From positions 5,800,501 to 5,864,500 of the forward strand of contig CANTUQ010000073.1 of NCBI GenBank assembly GCA_947683425.1: a DNA stretch of 64,000 nt. Direction: 5' to 3'. Shown here piece by piece: positions 45,715 to 57,719 of the stretch. The notes under the pieces are model-generated. The model was not told the origin of the DNA and did not search any database. It saw only the letters and a list, made by a program, of their open reading frames with translations. The translations under genes were made by a program, and so were the position numbers. The stretch comes from Excoecaria cochinchinensis. Its lineage: Eukaryota; Streptophyta; Magnoliopsida; Malpighiales; Euphorbiaceae. How positions within the stretch are numbered: the first letter of the stretch is position 1; each line of letters starts with the position of its first letter.

Positions 45715-46225
45715 TGTTAGCCCTATGATGCATAGTTAACACTTTATTGTGAGCTTCATATAGCAACTTCTTCTTTAATGCATCAGTTGATGGTGCACAC
45801 AACTAGTTCTTATAGAAAAAGTTTCCATCTTCTTTTACTGTAAAGTCAATATGTTTCCCTTTTTGTATTGCTTGCACAATCTCTTGTAACTCAGCATCAT
45901 CTTTCTATGCTTTTACTATCATCTGGTTCAAATCGGGCTTAGCTTTCAATTGGACTATTAATGCTTTATCTTATGCAAATCTCCATTTACCCTACTGCAA
46001 TGTCAAGGTTGAAATCATTTTTTTCCTTAAGGCATTTGTTACCACATTAGCTTTCCCATTACTGTAGTCAATAATGCAGTTGTAGTCCTTGAACAGCTCC
46101 AACCATCATCTCTATCTCAAATTAAGTTTGTTCTGTGTTAGCAGGTATTTTAAGACTTTTTATGATCCGCATACACCCTTAATCTCTCTCCATACAAGTA
46201 GTGTAGCTATATTTTCAAGGCAAAC
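45715..46225 (-). pseudogene. Chromovirus RNase H to integrase remnant
   Basis: Minus-strand reading: LFKDYNCIIDYSNGKANVVTN (end of RNase H, matching D-Y-x-x-x-Y-x-x-G-K-x-N-x-V-A-D-A-L), then about 100 residues, then LYEAHNKVLTMH, the start of the integrase zinc-binding domain. Several stops. The younger chromovirus LTR starting at 46231 is inserted next to it. Confidence 0.72.
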
Positions 46226-46230
46226 ACCAC

Positions 46231-47390
46231 TGACATGAAGACAACCAAGTATAATGGCAACAAGAGGGATGAACTAGGACTTCCTCAAGGACCAATCACA
46301 AGAGCAAGGTCAAAGAAGCTTAAAGAAGTCCTACAAGCATTCATAAGACCTTATGTAGAGAAGACGCAAGTTCAAGAGGGGGAAAAAGCTAAATTGGGTT
46401 ATGAAGACAAGTTGGGGTCGAATGGTGTATTGGCCCTCCAAGCTACTTTATTTAGTTTCTATTCTTATAATGACATATAATTAAATGTAATTGGGCAGCC
46501 TAGTACCCTAAAAAAATGTTTTGGGCTAGTTTAGTTAGGTTTGTTTTATTTTTGGGCTTATTTGATTGTTTTGGGTAGTTTAAGTGGGTAGGCTAAAGTT
46601 GGGCTTATCTCTTCTAAAGAGTTGGGCCAAAATAACTAATTGAGACTTAGAAAACATGAGGGCATTTTAAATGATTGAGCTGAATTTTGATGGGTTTGAG
46701 TCAAATCTAAGTTTAGGCCTATATTGGTGAACTTAGGGTCCTAAATTTTAGGAATGGATTTTTCTTAATAAATGCTTATTATTTTGGGATACTATCAAGG
46801 AGAGTTTGAGGGAGAAACAATAGCTTGAACTTATGTTGTGTGAGATGGACAAATTCCACTTGTAGCCGAAATTGAGTCTACATTCATTTTTCTTAGGATA
46901 ATCATTAGCTTTTAGGATTAATTTTAGATTGTAATTATTTCTATGTACTTAGTCCATATTTTGGCTGAATACATATAGATAAATTAGGTATTATCCTTGT
47001 TATTTATTTTATTGAATTATCTCTTAGTAGTAGCGTTTGATTATAACTCCTTAAGGGGGGCAGCTGCCTAACCTATTTAAAGGGATGAAATCCTTCATTT
47101 GTACTTTACATTTTGCATATTTCTTGATTAATGAATTTTCATGGACCCAATTTGTGAGAGTTGAATTTTATTGATTCTTGTTATTGTATGAAGAATTAGA
47201 CTTATGCAATTTGCATGATTAATGTATGCTCGATTCTTGTTCTTCTTACTTTTTAAATCAATCTATTATAAGCATTTCCATTCAATCTTGTTTAGGGGTT
47301 CTTTAGATTGAGAGTTTATTCACTTGTTTATGATCAATATTCATGGTATGTTGGCATTTTAGTTTGCATATAGGCTGGGGTTTCGCATCA
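46231..47390 (+). mobile_element. 5' LTR of a CRM/Reina-like chromovirus
   Basis: 1160 bp, starting TGACATGAAG and ending TTTCGCATCA, with a tRNA-iMet PBS two bases later. Homologous to 52751-53113 at roughly 90% by eye. The first 230 bp keep the coding sequence of the polyprotein C-terminus (ITRARSKKLKEVLQAF). TATA-like TATTTAAAG lies at about 47078-47086. Confidence 0.88.
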
Positions 47391-47392
47391 AT

Positions 47393-47404
47393 TGGTATCA
47401 GAGC
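47393..47404 (+). promoter_or_regulatory. Primer-binding site, tRNA-iMet type
   Basis: TGGTATCAGAGC two bases after the LTR end; complement of the initiator methionine tRNA 3' end, usual for chromoviruses. Confidence 0.92.
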
Positions 47405-48216
47405 TTAGGCTAAGTGATAAATTCTTAACTATCCTTTAATTTTGTCTTCTTAAAATTCTTCCTTTGTTTTGGCCGAATAGGACTTTGCATCTAGTTCCTT
47501 ATTTGGTTCTTGCTCAATTGTGTTAAATTACCTATCTCAAGTATTTGATCATTAGTTGTGTGATTTATGTTTGAAAAAAAAAGGAAAAAAAAACTTATAT
47601 ACATATCAAAAAAAATCTAGAAACAATCTTGTGTTCAATTCGGGTCCTATTATCTTGTTAAGTTCAAATTTGATCAATTAAGCTAGAACTTCTATAATTG
47701 GTTTGATTTCTTCAAAGATCAGATTAAGTACTTGTTGTTTTTGGATTTTGAGTTATATTATTGCATGCTTTCTTTAATTTTCTTTTTGTTGAGTCTACAT
47801 AAAATCTATTTAAACTAATCATTAGGTTTAGTTAGACATCACATTTAAGTGCATTCGTCTTGTCTATTCTTTTCACTCTAAGTTATCAATTTATGTTTCT
47901 AAACTATTTTTGGTTCCAACTACACTAGTTTAGCATATTGCACATTGTTGAACATCTTTATACACTAAAGCGCACGAAATTTATCTCTTGTGTGCTAATT
48001 TCTAAGTTTGTTCAATTTGGTCAATTTACCTCTAGAATTAGTACTTTTTGATGTTCTTATTAAGTATTCATTCTTTTCAAATCAAACTTCTTAATTGTGC
48101 ATATTTGTTTGAGTTTATTTTTGAAGTACAATTATGAGAAATCAATTTATGAGTTGAGAGACAAACACATCAAGTTGACTGAATTATTTTCTTTACTTGT
48201 TTACTTAAGTTTAAAG

Positions 48217-49236
48217 ATGTCTGGAAATAATAGTAAAGATGAAACTGAGATTAGCCCCGATATTAAACTTATGTTTAAAGCTTTTATGCATAGTTTGCAA
48301 AAGCTAAATCTCAGGATGGATAGCATGAAAAGTGACCTTAAAGCTTCCAAAGGTAAATATACAAGGGAGGAAGAAGTAGACCAATTGTACAATAATGATG
48401 GAGAAAAGGACGCTCAATCCTTTCCAATGAGAGCAAGAAGTTATGACAACCGAATGGAGAGTAAAGATAATAATTTGCATGCTATCAAAGATTCCACCAT
48501 TCAACGAAAAAAATAATGTGGATGCCTATCTCGATTGGGAAAGAAAGGTGGAGATGATCTTTTCATGCCTATTCGAATGAGAAAAAGGTAAAACATGATA
48601 CCGTTGAATTTTTTGATTATGCATTAATTTGGTGGGATGAGTTGTTGAAAAATAAGAGGAGAAATGGGGAACTTCCTATCACTTCTTGGGATGAGATGAA
48701 AAGAATTATGAGAAAGAAGTATGTGCCTAGTTACTATCATAGGGAACTCCATAATCAATTACAAAGGCTTACACAAGGATTTAGCTCTGTAGAAGATTAT
48801 TACAAGGAGATGGAGATGCTCATGATCAAAGCCTGTATTGTGGAGGATGAATACCAAACGATGTCTCAATTTTTAGGAGGTATGAATAGAGATCTTACTG
48901 ATGTTGTTGAATTGCAGCATCATGTGAATTTGGATGATTTGGTGAATATTGCAATCAAAGTGGAAAGACAAAAAAAATAGACGTGGGACATTCAAATCCT
49001 ATTCAAATTCCAATAGCAACAAATGGAATTTGAGGTGGAACAAGGGTGACCTAAAGAAAGAATCCACTTCCAAGTACCAATCTAATTCCAAAGAGAAAAC
49101 TGCACAAAAAGGTACTGCTGAAATAACCCCTAAAACTAATAGACATAGGGACATTCAATGTTTCAAATGTAAGGGTCATGGTCATTATGCTAATGAATGT
49201 GGGAATAAAAAAGACCATGATAATAAGGAGGGATGA
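48217..49236 (+). pseudogene. Chromovirus gag, frameshifted
   Basis: The ATG at 48217 (MSGNNSKDETEIS) begins a Gag-like N-terminus. A frame break near 48515 separates it from the Gag core at 48642-48980, which has SWDEMKRIMRKKYVPSYYHR and SSVEDYYKEMEML, the hallmark of chromoviral Gag. A stop at 48978 precedes a third frame that ends in a CCHC knuckle, C-x2-C-x4-H-x4-C (CFKCKGHGHYANEC, 49159-49200). All parts of Gag are present but in three frames, so it is not translatable as one protein without change. Confidence 0.88.
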
Positions 49237-49865
49237 AATACCCCCTTTATTCTGATTCTGAATTTGATAATGACTATGATGATATACCACCTTTGAAGGA
49301 TTGTTCTGATGTACAAGAAAATGTAGAGTATCCTGTTCAGGGAGAGTCCTTAATTGTGTTACGAGCATTGAGTTTAAAAGTAAAAGAGGAAGGACTAGAA
49401 CAAAGGGAAAACATATTTCATACGAGATGCCTAATAGGTGGGAAAGTCTATAATATGATAATTGATGGGGGTAGTTGTGTTAATGTTGCCAGTACACTCT
49501 TAGTTGAAAAATTAGGCCTTAAAACTGAGAAACACCCTAATCCATACAGACTTCAGTGGTTGAATTATAGTGGGGAAGTTAAGGTGACCAAGTATCTAAA
49601 TATATTATTTTCAATTGGTAAATATGAAGTTGAAATCACTTGTGATGTTGTACCTATGCATGCTAGTCATATTTTGCTAGGAAGACCTTGGCAATTTGAT
49701 AATCGTATATTACATGATGAATATAGAAATAGGTACACTTTTGAGTTTAAAGGATGTAAACACACACTCGTCCCTTTGGCATCTAAAGATGTATATGCAG
49801 ATCAAGTAAAGATACAACAATCTGCAAAAAAGGTAAAGGGAAGTGAGAAGGAAAAAGAAAAATGA
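49233..49865 (+). pseudogene. Chromovirus protease region
   Basis: Open for 210 codons. IIDGGSCVNVAS (from about 49458) is the retropepsin active-site region, with DGGS where D-S/T-G is expected, and HILLGRPWQFD closes the domain. It overlaps the end of the gag frame. The open frame ends in a Lys/Glu-rich linker before the RT. It belongs to a decayed polyprotein, although this domain itself is uninterrupted. Confidence 0.85.
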
Positions 49866-49907
49866 AATAAAAGAGGCCAGTAGTGAAAAGATAAAAGTAC
49901 AGGTCCA

Positions 49908-51150
49908 ATGGTGAGTGACTGCACAAGTGAGAAAAAGAAAGAGAGAAGTGCGGGAGAGAAGAAGTTAATGTGTGCTGAGATAAAAGGAGAGCAGAGTGAG
50001 CCGAGTGAAAAAATTAGCAAACACTCCTTTTATGCAAAAGAAAGAGGGTTGAGAAATGCATACTTAGGCATGAGAGATTTAGTACTTTTGAGGTTTAAGG
50101 ACAATTATTTCTCTGAAACTAAACTTGACCCAAATGTGCCTAGATATTTTTCTAAGTTATTGCAGGATTATGAAGATGTCTTCCCTGAAGAGATACCACC
50201 TGGTTTGCCGCCAATTAGGGGGATTGAACATCAAATTGATTTTGTTCTTGGTGCACAAATTCCAAACCGTCCAGCTTATCGAAGCAATTCGAAGGAAACA
50301 AAGGAGTTTGCAAAGAAAAGTGGAGGAACTTTTAGCAAAGGGACACGTAAGAGAAAGCCTAAGTCCTTGCATTGTACTTATTCTTTTCGTACCAAAGAAG
50401 GATGGAACCATGTGCATGTGTGTTGATTGTCAAGCCGTTAACAAAATCACTGTAAAGTATCGCCATCCCATTCCTAGGTTAGATGATATGCTTGAAGAGT
50501 TAAATGGTGCTGTAATATTCACTAAAATTGACTTAAAAAGTGGTTATCATCAAATTAGGATGAAGTTAGGTGATGAATGGGAAACTACCTTTAAAACAAA
50601 ATATGGGTTGTATCAATGGTTGGTTATGCCTTTTGGTTTAACTAATGCGCCTAGCACATTTATGAGACTCATGAATCATGTTTTGCAAGATTTCTTAGGT
50701 AAATTTGTTGTTGTGTATTTTGATGATATCTTAATTTACAGCAAAAACCTAAAAGAACATTTAAGGCATGTTGAACTTGTGTTAGTTGTTTTAAGAGAAC
50801 AATAATTGTATGCTAATTTGAAGAAATGCACGTTTTGTGTTGATAATATTAATTTCTTAGGATTTGTTGTTAGTGCACGTAGTGTTGAGGTAGATAATGA
50901 AAAGGTTAAGGCTATCCAGGAATGGCCAACACCTAAGAATCTAAGTGATTTGAGGAGCTTTCATGGTTTAGCAAGCTTCTATAGGAGATTTGTTAAAGAT
51001 TTTTCTACTATTGCTGCACCTTTAAATGAAATCATTAAAAAGTCTATTAGTTTTAAATGGGGTAAAGAACAGAAAGATGCTTTCACTACTTTGAAAGATA
51101 AATTGTGTACTGCTCTTATTTTGAAATTGCCTGATTTTTTAAGACTTTTG
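49908..51150 (+). pseudogene. Chromovirus reverse transcriptase, broken
   Basis: A linker with PEEIPPGLPPIRGIEHQIDF (frame of 49908) leads to a frameshift near 50285. RT then continues in the 50125 frame with ELLAKGHVRESLSPC, FVPKKDGTMCMCVDCQAVN, FTKIDLKSGYHQIRM and the catalytic YFDD (50716-50727). A stop at 50803-50805 is followed by the thumb/connection with FLGFVVSA and LRSFHGLASFYRRFV. The catalytic residues are intact, but at least one frameshift and one stop prevent a full protein. Confidence 0.92.
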
Positions 51151-51500
51151 AGGTAGAATGTGATGCTTGTAGGAGTGGTATAGGTGTTGTTTTGATGCAG
51201 AAAAACCGCCCAGTAGCATACTTTAGTGAGAAGTTGAGTGGAGCACAGCTGATTACTCTACCTATGACAAAGAGTTTTATGCGTTGGTGAGAGCTCTTGA
51301 GGTTTGGGAACACTACCTCTTGCCTAAAGAATTTATGATACATACAGATCACCAGTCCCTTAAACATCTAAAGGGACAAGGTAAGTTGAATAGAAGGCAT
51401 GGTAAGTGGGTAGAGTAGCTTGATACTTTTCCATATGTGATTAAATACAAGCAAGGTAAAGAAAATATTGTTGGTGATGCACTTTCTAGGAGATATGCAT
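51140..51500 (+). pseudogene. Chromovirus RNase H, frameshifted
   Basis: FEVECDACRSGIGVVLMQ (first catalytic Asp) in one frame, then a shift near 51250, then FYALVRALEVWEHYL, HTDHQSLKHL and YKQGKENIVGDALSRR, with a stop at about 51417-51419. Typical Ty3/gypsy RNase H, inactive. Confidence 0.88.
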
Positions 51501-53003
51501 TGATTTCTATGCTTAGTTCTAAATTGTTAAGTTTTGAGCATTTGAAAGAAATGTATGAGCATGATGCTGATTTTGGTGAAGTGTATAAGACATGTGAATA
51601 ATATGCATTTAATAAGTTTTATAGACATGATGGGTTTCTTTTTAGGGGAAAACAATTGTGTATACATGCATGTTCTATTAGAGAATTGCTTGTGAAAGAA
51701 TCGTATAGTGGGGGACTGATGGGACATTTTGGCATGCAAAAGACTTTAGACCTAATGAACATTTTTATTGGCCTAATATGTGAAAATATGTTGAAAAGGT
51801 GTGTGCTCAGTGTTTTGCATGTAAACAGGCTAAGTCTAAGTCTTTAAATCAAGGTTTGTATACTCCTTTACCTGTTCCTATTGAACCTTAGACTGACATC
51901 TTTATGGATTTCATTGCAGGTTTACTTAGGACGAAAAGAGGAAGGGATAGTGTTTTTATTGTGGTGGACCAATTTAGTAAAATTGTGTATTTCATTACTT
52001 GTCATAAAACTGATGATGCAACAAACATAGCTGATTTGTTTTTCAGGGTATACCTTGGACTATCGTCTCTAATAGAGATTCTAAGTTCTTTTGTCATGTT
52101 TGGCGTGTTCTATGGGGTAAGCTTGGTACTAAACTCGTGTTTTCCATTACTTGTCATCCACAAAAAGATGGCCAAACCGAAGTTGTTAATAGAACTTTAG
52201 GAACTATGTTGCATGTTGTAATTGGTAAGAACCTTAAAACTTAGGAAGATTGTTTGCCATTCGTTGAGTTTACATATAATTGTGCAATTTATACTTCTAC
52301 AGGGTTTTCACCTTTTGAAATTGTGTATGGTTTTAATCCATTGACTGCGTTGGATTTGGTGCGTTTACCTTTAAATGAACTTTCTAATTTAGATGGCAAG
52401 GTTAAAGCTGAATTAGTTAAAACAATACATAATAAAGCATGTGAGTACATTGAGAAGAAAAATAGGATGTATGCAAAGCAGGCTAACAAGGGCTATAGAG
52501 AAGTGATATTCGAACCAGGAGATTGGGTTTGGATCCATATGCGTAAAGAGAGGTTTCCTAACCAAAGGAAGTCTAAACTTGATGCAAGAGGAGATGAACC
52601 ATTTTAAGTGCTGGAACGAATCAATGGCAATGCATACAAGATTGATTTGCCAGGTAAATATGGTGTAAGTGCAACTTTTAATGTTTCTGACTTATCTCCA
52701 TTTGACTGTGATTCAGATTCGAGGACGAATCCTTTTGAAGGAGGAGGGGATGATATGAGCACAACCAAGTATAATGGCAACAAGAGGGACGAACCAGCAC
52801 GTCCTCAAGGACCAATCACAAGAGCAAGGTCAAAGAAGCTTAAAGAAGTCCTACAAGCATTTATGACACCTTATGTAGAGAAGATGCTAGTTCAAGAGGG
52901 GAAAGAAGCTAAATTGGGCTATGAAGACAAGTTGGGGCCGAATGGTGTATTGGCCTTCAAGCTACTTTATTTAGTTTCTATTCTTGTAATAACATATAAT
53001 TAA
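51500..53003 (+). pseudogene. Chromovirus integrase with C-terminus running into the LTR
   Basis: Zinc-binding region about 51640-51840, core with TDIFMDFIAGL (51893 on), a shift after FFRV, an N-R-D-S equivalent of the second Asp (52069-52083) and HPQKDGQTEV with the catalytic Glu (52155-52184) in another frame. The C-terminal domain has GDWVWIHMRKERFP, LERINGNAYKIDLP and FNVSDLSPFD. The frame then passes through the PPT into the LTR (from 52751), encoding ITRARSKKLKEVLQAF. No classical chromodomain is seen. Coding overlap with the LTR is a known feature of CRM-type elements, which supports but does not prove that assignment. Confidence 0.85.
52736..52750 (+). promoter_or_regulatory. Polypurine tract of the chromovirus
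   Basis: GAAGGAGGAGGGGA directly precedes the 3' LTR start TGATATGAGC. Confidence 0.88.
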
Positions 53004-53113
53004 ATGTAATTGGGCAGCCTAGTACCCTAAAAAAAAATATTTCGGGCTAGTTTAGTTTGTTTTGTTTTATTTTTGGGCTTATTTGATTGATTTTAGTAGT
53101 TTAAGTGGGTAGG
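52751..53113 (+). mobile_element. 3' LTR of the chromovirus, cut by TatB
   Basis: First 363 bp, homologous to 46231-46586. It stops within GTTTAAGTGGGTAGG. The uninterrupted sequence at 46573-46595 (GTGGGTAGGCTAAAG) shows what should follow, so TatB starts at 53114. The remaining LTR must lie beyond the right window edge. Confidence 0.88.
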
Positions 53114-54411
53114 CGTGATGCGCGCCGAACCTAGCAAAGGCCCTCGTGTTGAACCTGCTTTTAGGGCTCGAGGGATTGGTTCACGTCTTTTTGATCTTGG
53201 GTGCCATGAGACATTTTGGATGTCTCCTTCCCAATAGAACATTGGAAAGGATCATCTAGCCTCACGGCGCCTTTAGGCACCTTTGAGGTATTTAGAAGTC
53301 GCCACCCAATTTACGATAAATTGGGAAAGGTGTCTGACCTCTATTGGTATAAAACCAGAGATGGTATCCGGAACTTTACTCTTATTTATATTTTGTTTAA
53401 TTATAAGTGAGTTTTTAAATTCGTAAAATTCTATCCCTCCTCTCACATGATTAATGCGTTTAAATTAAAAGCACATTGCAAGTATCAAGAAAGCAATAAA
53501 TAAAAACTATAAAAAAAGCGGTAAATAAAGCGATAAATAAAAGCAATAAACACATCAAGCACACAATTAAAAGGGAAATTGGGGCGGAATACAACCCCAA
53601 ATAAAAACTAAATAATATTGCCCCAAAATTAATTACAAGGGCCCAAAAATATATGAACATAAATTTAAAACAAGCAAACAAAATCAAAGATAAAAAATGG
53701 CATACATAAATCGGGGCATTCGTTTGGTTTAGGAACATTGGTTCCTTCATGATCATTTAAAGAGGGATCGGAGAGTTATCTGATTGTTGGTTTGAAAACC
53801 GGGATGAGTGATCCCATTTTTGAAAAAACTTTAACTCTTCATTTTGATCGTGACATTTTACATTTTTTGGCTAAAACGAGGGATATTGGTCCCAATTTTA
53901 TTAATAAAAATCCTGATTTAGTTATAAAATATTTTCATGATTTTTTTACTGCACATGTGCACAAGATAAAATAATTTTATTTTACAAGTAAACGTAAACA
54001 CATAAAGGGATAGGAAAGATCTCACCCAAGCGATGCGGGTTTCCTACGCGTCGTGACCCATCCGTGTGGTCACGGGGACACTCATGCAAGGCAAACCAAA
54101 TTTAAATCCCACACAAAAAATAATATTAAAAGATATTAGTAATAATTCTAACAATTAATCAAACAAAGACAAAACAAGTATAGGACATGTTAATTTAATA
54201 TACAAATGATTTACATGCGAAGGAAATTAAAAATAAGTCATGCAAAAGCCTAGGAATAATAATAATAATAAATGTCAAAGTAAATAGCAATGACAATAAC
54301 AATAGTAATAAAATGATGATAACAGAATAATAATGTTGGTAATAATAATAATAATAATAACAACAACAATAACAACAACATCAGTAGCATAATAACACCA
54401 TGCAAAATATG

Positions 54412-54495
<84 letters not shown>

Positions 54496-55560
54496 GTAAC
54501 AGTAACTATGTTGACTAATAATAATAATAATAATAACAACAGCAACAACATTGAGCAGGTGCTAACAATAATAAAACAAAAGGCACAAAAAATCAAATTA
54601 AAATCACATGTAGCATGTCAACAGCATTAACAACATTGAAAATGTTAATAATAGATGATAAACATGGTAATACTAACAAAAATAATAATATCAACAACAA
54701 TAAATAATAAGCGAAAATAGGTGAGAATAGATCCAAAGTATTTACCCTCAGAATTTTATAAGTCAAAGAAAGTGGTATCTCGATCCGTCTTTCTTATCAA
54801 ATTTTTGGTAATAAATACAAAAATATTTGAAAAAAGAAAAAAAAAAGAAAAAAAAATTCAAGTTTTAAACAAATAAAACTCGAGAAACTATTTTTGCAGG
54901 GGTAATACAAAACAAAGGAAATTGATTTTCCTTGCTTGAAATAAATCCCCGACTGGAAAATACTTTGAAGAAAAAAGAAGAAGAAAAAGCTAGACTTTTA
55001 AAAAATCTGAATATATTTTTTTTTTCATTTGAAAACCTTCGGCTGCTCCAAAGCTTGAGAGAAAACTCAACCTTTTTGTCCTGAAAAAAAATGCAGCCGC
55101 TAGAAAAATGAGAGCCAAATCCCATTTACTTTCACTGTATTTCCAATATGGAAAAAACCTAATTGATTTTCCTAATTTTATTCTTTCAAAATAACCAAAA
55201 ATATGAAAAAAACTAATTTTTTACAATCCCAAAATTAATTTTGCAGGCAAAAGAGAGCACGTGGCAAAAGAGTGGCCGCATGCAGAAGCGGCATGGGGGC
55301 CGCATGTGGAGAGCCTCCACACACAGCCCCTCATGTGGAAATCCACATAGGGCCGTGTGTGGAAGCTCTCCACACACGGCCACTAAATGCCAAAAAATAC
55401 TTTTTTTTAATCCTTTTTTTTCAAAAAATAATTAAATATTATTTTTTTAATAAAATCTTTAATTAATTACTTTTAATTCCCTTTTTAAATATAAATATTT
55501 TTAATCAAAATTTTGATATATACAAAATAACACTTCCTAATTTTAATTTTTTTTATAATA

Positions 55561-55602
<42 letters not shown>

Positions 55603-55752
55603 TATTATATATATTTATTTTTCAATTTTTTATTTAAAAAATGAGGGTCTTGACAAGGAAAACATCATTTTCGACACCTTTATCTGTGTCAAGTATCAAT
55701 TTTATCATCGGGTAATCCTGATCTTGGATCGCCTCGGGACTCGCTGTCTACA
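53114..55752 (-). mobile_element. TatB 3' LTR (LTR A, minus orientation)
   Basis: 2639 bp, from CGTGATGCGCGCC (a mutated TGTGACGCGCGCC) to CTGTCTACA, followed by the PPT. The insertion point in the older LTR gives the left flank GTAGG. Contains GAGTCGCCACCCAAT-type sequence (53285), a long (AAT)n (54410-54494), a strong dyad GGCCGTGTGTGGA/TCCACACACGGCC (55352-55382) and (TA)n at 55565-55597. Confidence 0.88.
54410..54494. repeat. (AAT)n microsatellite in LTR A
   Basis: About 28 uninterrupted ATA/AAT units. LTR B has a shorter array at the same position (62073-62125). Confidence 0.97.
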
Positions 55753-55766
55753 GTTGCCCCCAATTT
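55753..55766 (-). promoter_or_regulatory. Polypurine tract of TatB
   Basis: Plus-strand GTTGCCCCCAATTT; its reverse complement AAATTGGGGGCAAC abuts the 3' LTR start TGTAGACAG. Confidence 0.85.
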
Positions 55767-55879
55767 TAGGGAACCTAGAACTTAGGTGCCTGGGTGAGCC
55801 AAAATTCAGAAAAGAAAGAAAGAGACACGTACCTGAGGCGGTCATTTTTTCAGACTGAATGATATTATTGGCGTGTTAT

Positions 55880-56275
55880 CCTTTCTGAGGTCGTGCCCCC
55901 TGAGAGGTCTTTGGCTGGTTGATCGCCCCCTGAGAGGTCTTCGATTAGTTGCCCCCTGAGAGGTCTTCGGTTGATTGCCCCCTGAGAGGTCTTCAGCTAG
56001 TTTGCTACCCCCTGAGAGGTCTTCGGCTAGTTGAGGTCTTCGGTTAGTTGGTTGCCCCCTGAGAGGTCTTCGGCTAGTTGGCTGTCCCCTGAGAGGTCTT
56101 CGGCTAGTTGGCTGCCCCCTGTGAGGTCTTCGGCTAGTTGGCTTGCCCCTGAGAGGTCTTCGGCTAGTTGCCCCCAGAGAGGTCTTCTGTCGGTTGGCCC
56201 CTGAGAGGTCTTCGGCTAGTTGCCCCCAGAGAGGTCTTCTGTCGGTTGGCCCCTGAGAGGTCTTCGGCTAGTTGC
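55880..56275 (-). repeat. TatB 3' minisatellite
   Basis: About 14 units of 27-30 bp with the core CCTGAGAGGTCTTCGGCTAG, plus variants (CTTCTGTCGG, CTTCGATTAG). It lies about 130 bp inside the PPT. Tandem repeats in this hypervariable 3' region are a known trait of Tat-lineage elements. Confidence 0.93.
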
Positions 56276-57719
56276 TTGGATTGGTGTTTTGACTGATGTC
56301 GTCACTCGCCTTTTATCGGTGTCCACATTGACTCTTGGATTGGTGTTTTGACTGATCTCATCACTCGCCTTTTATCATTGTCCGCATCGAATCTCTCTAG
56401 CTGCAAAACTGGAAAGCTAAATGTGCAGGAAAATTTGTGAACATGCACGTGCAATGTATGTGTCATGCAGGAATGCAAGATAAGAATTTATCTGAGTGGA
56501 TTTAGAGGCAATAGCCAGTTTGGTCGCAATTTGTAGTAGGATCGGTGCCCTTTGGAATTGTTTTTGAATTTCATGCCTTGGGGATCATGAGGTTCTCCTC
56601 TGATACCTGTAGTCATTCTTTTAAGGTAGTGTGTCCCTTGTGGATTTTCACACTAGCTTTTCTTAGCGGGAAATGTGTCCTTTTTGGATTTTCACATAAC
56701 CCTATGCCTTATTTTTTGCCTGGAATGGAACTAACCCAATCCAGCAGCTTTTATTCCTTTCATTTTTTGTAGGACAGACTGCCTATTCCCAGGTTTTCAC
56801 CCTGCCCTTTGGCCTAATTTTTGCTTAGAGCGCCAATTACGGTTTTTATCTCTAACGGCTCCTTTTTTTTTCGATGTGGCTACATGAAAAATTGAAGCTA
56901 CTATCAGATCCTCCTTCTATAGCAATCGGCAATCATTTGTTGAGACATCTTCCCCTAAATAACGATTATATCCCCTCGCCTTCTCTGACGAAGGTGTTGC
57001 TTAATCGGGTGAGGTGGCAAATAAAATCAATTTCCTGTGTCCCTATCTCTCATTATATTTCACAGTTCAGAGGGATTTAAGATGCTATGAGGCTCCCTCT
57101 ATCTGTCCAGGGCAGCATCTTACCTTCAGCCTTCACCCCTGAGCACCATAGCCCCTGGACACAGCTACTTACCAAAAATTATCGCATTGCAGGTCTGAGA
57201 CTACACCCTCGCTTCCATAAGTGCAGGTAAGAGAAGGGTACTTAGCCCCGCAGTAGATAATAGGACCCATCGGCTTAGGTATCTGGTCGGTGAGAGCAGA
57301 AGCAAAGTATAGCCATTTAGATTTCACACATTCAGTAATGAATGATGTTTCTCCTTTTATGAAGGAACTAGGAAATGATGAGTTAAACTGCTTTCATTTT
57401 ATATTTTTTTGCAAAATTATATACATTTCAGTATGATTTCTCCATACATAATCACCATTTAACATAGATTCAGAATGTAAAATTACATCTAATTTCAGAG
57501 TGAATCTTGTAAGCATCAGACTCCTGTTTCCAATCAGCTCTCTCGGGTTTTTTTGATTGGACATTTTCTCTTAAGCCTCTAATTTTTGCCCACAGTGCCT
57601 TTTTTCGGTTTTCACCCTGACGAGGCACCCAATTTTAGCAAGGCCGCCTTTTTTCGATTTTTAACCCGCAGGGAATTTATTCTCTTCTTTTGATTTTTAG
57701 TCTTTAGCCATGGACCTTC
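56276..57719 (-). other. TatB 3' internal noncoding region
   Basis: Related to 20940-21400 and 23690-23860 in TatA in the same order. Repeated phrases such as TGGATTTTCACA occur (56590-56700). The short ORFs here have no recognisable motifs. It lacks the Athila-ORF1-like block present in TatA. Confidence 0.6.
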
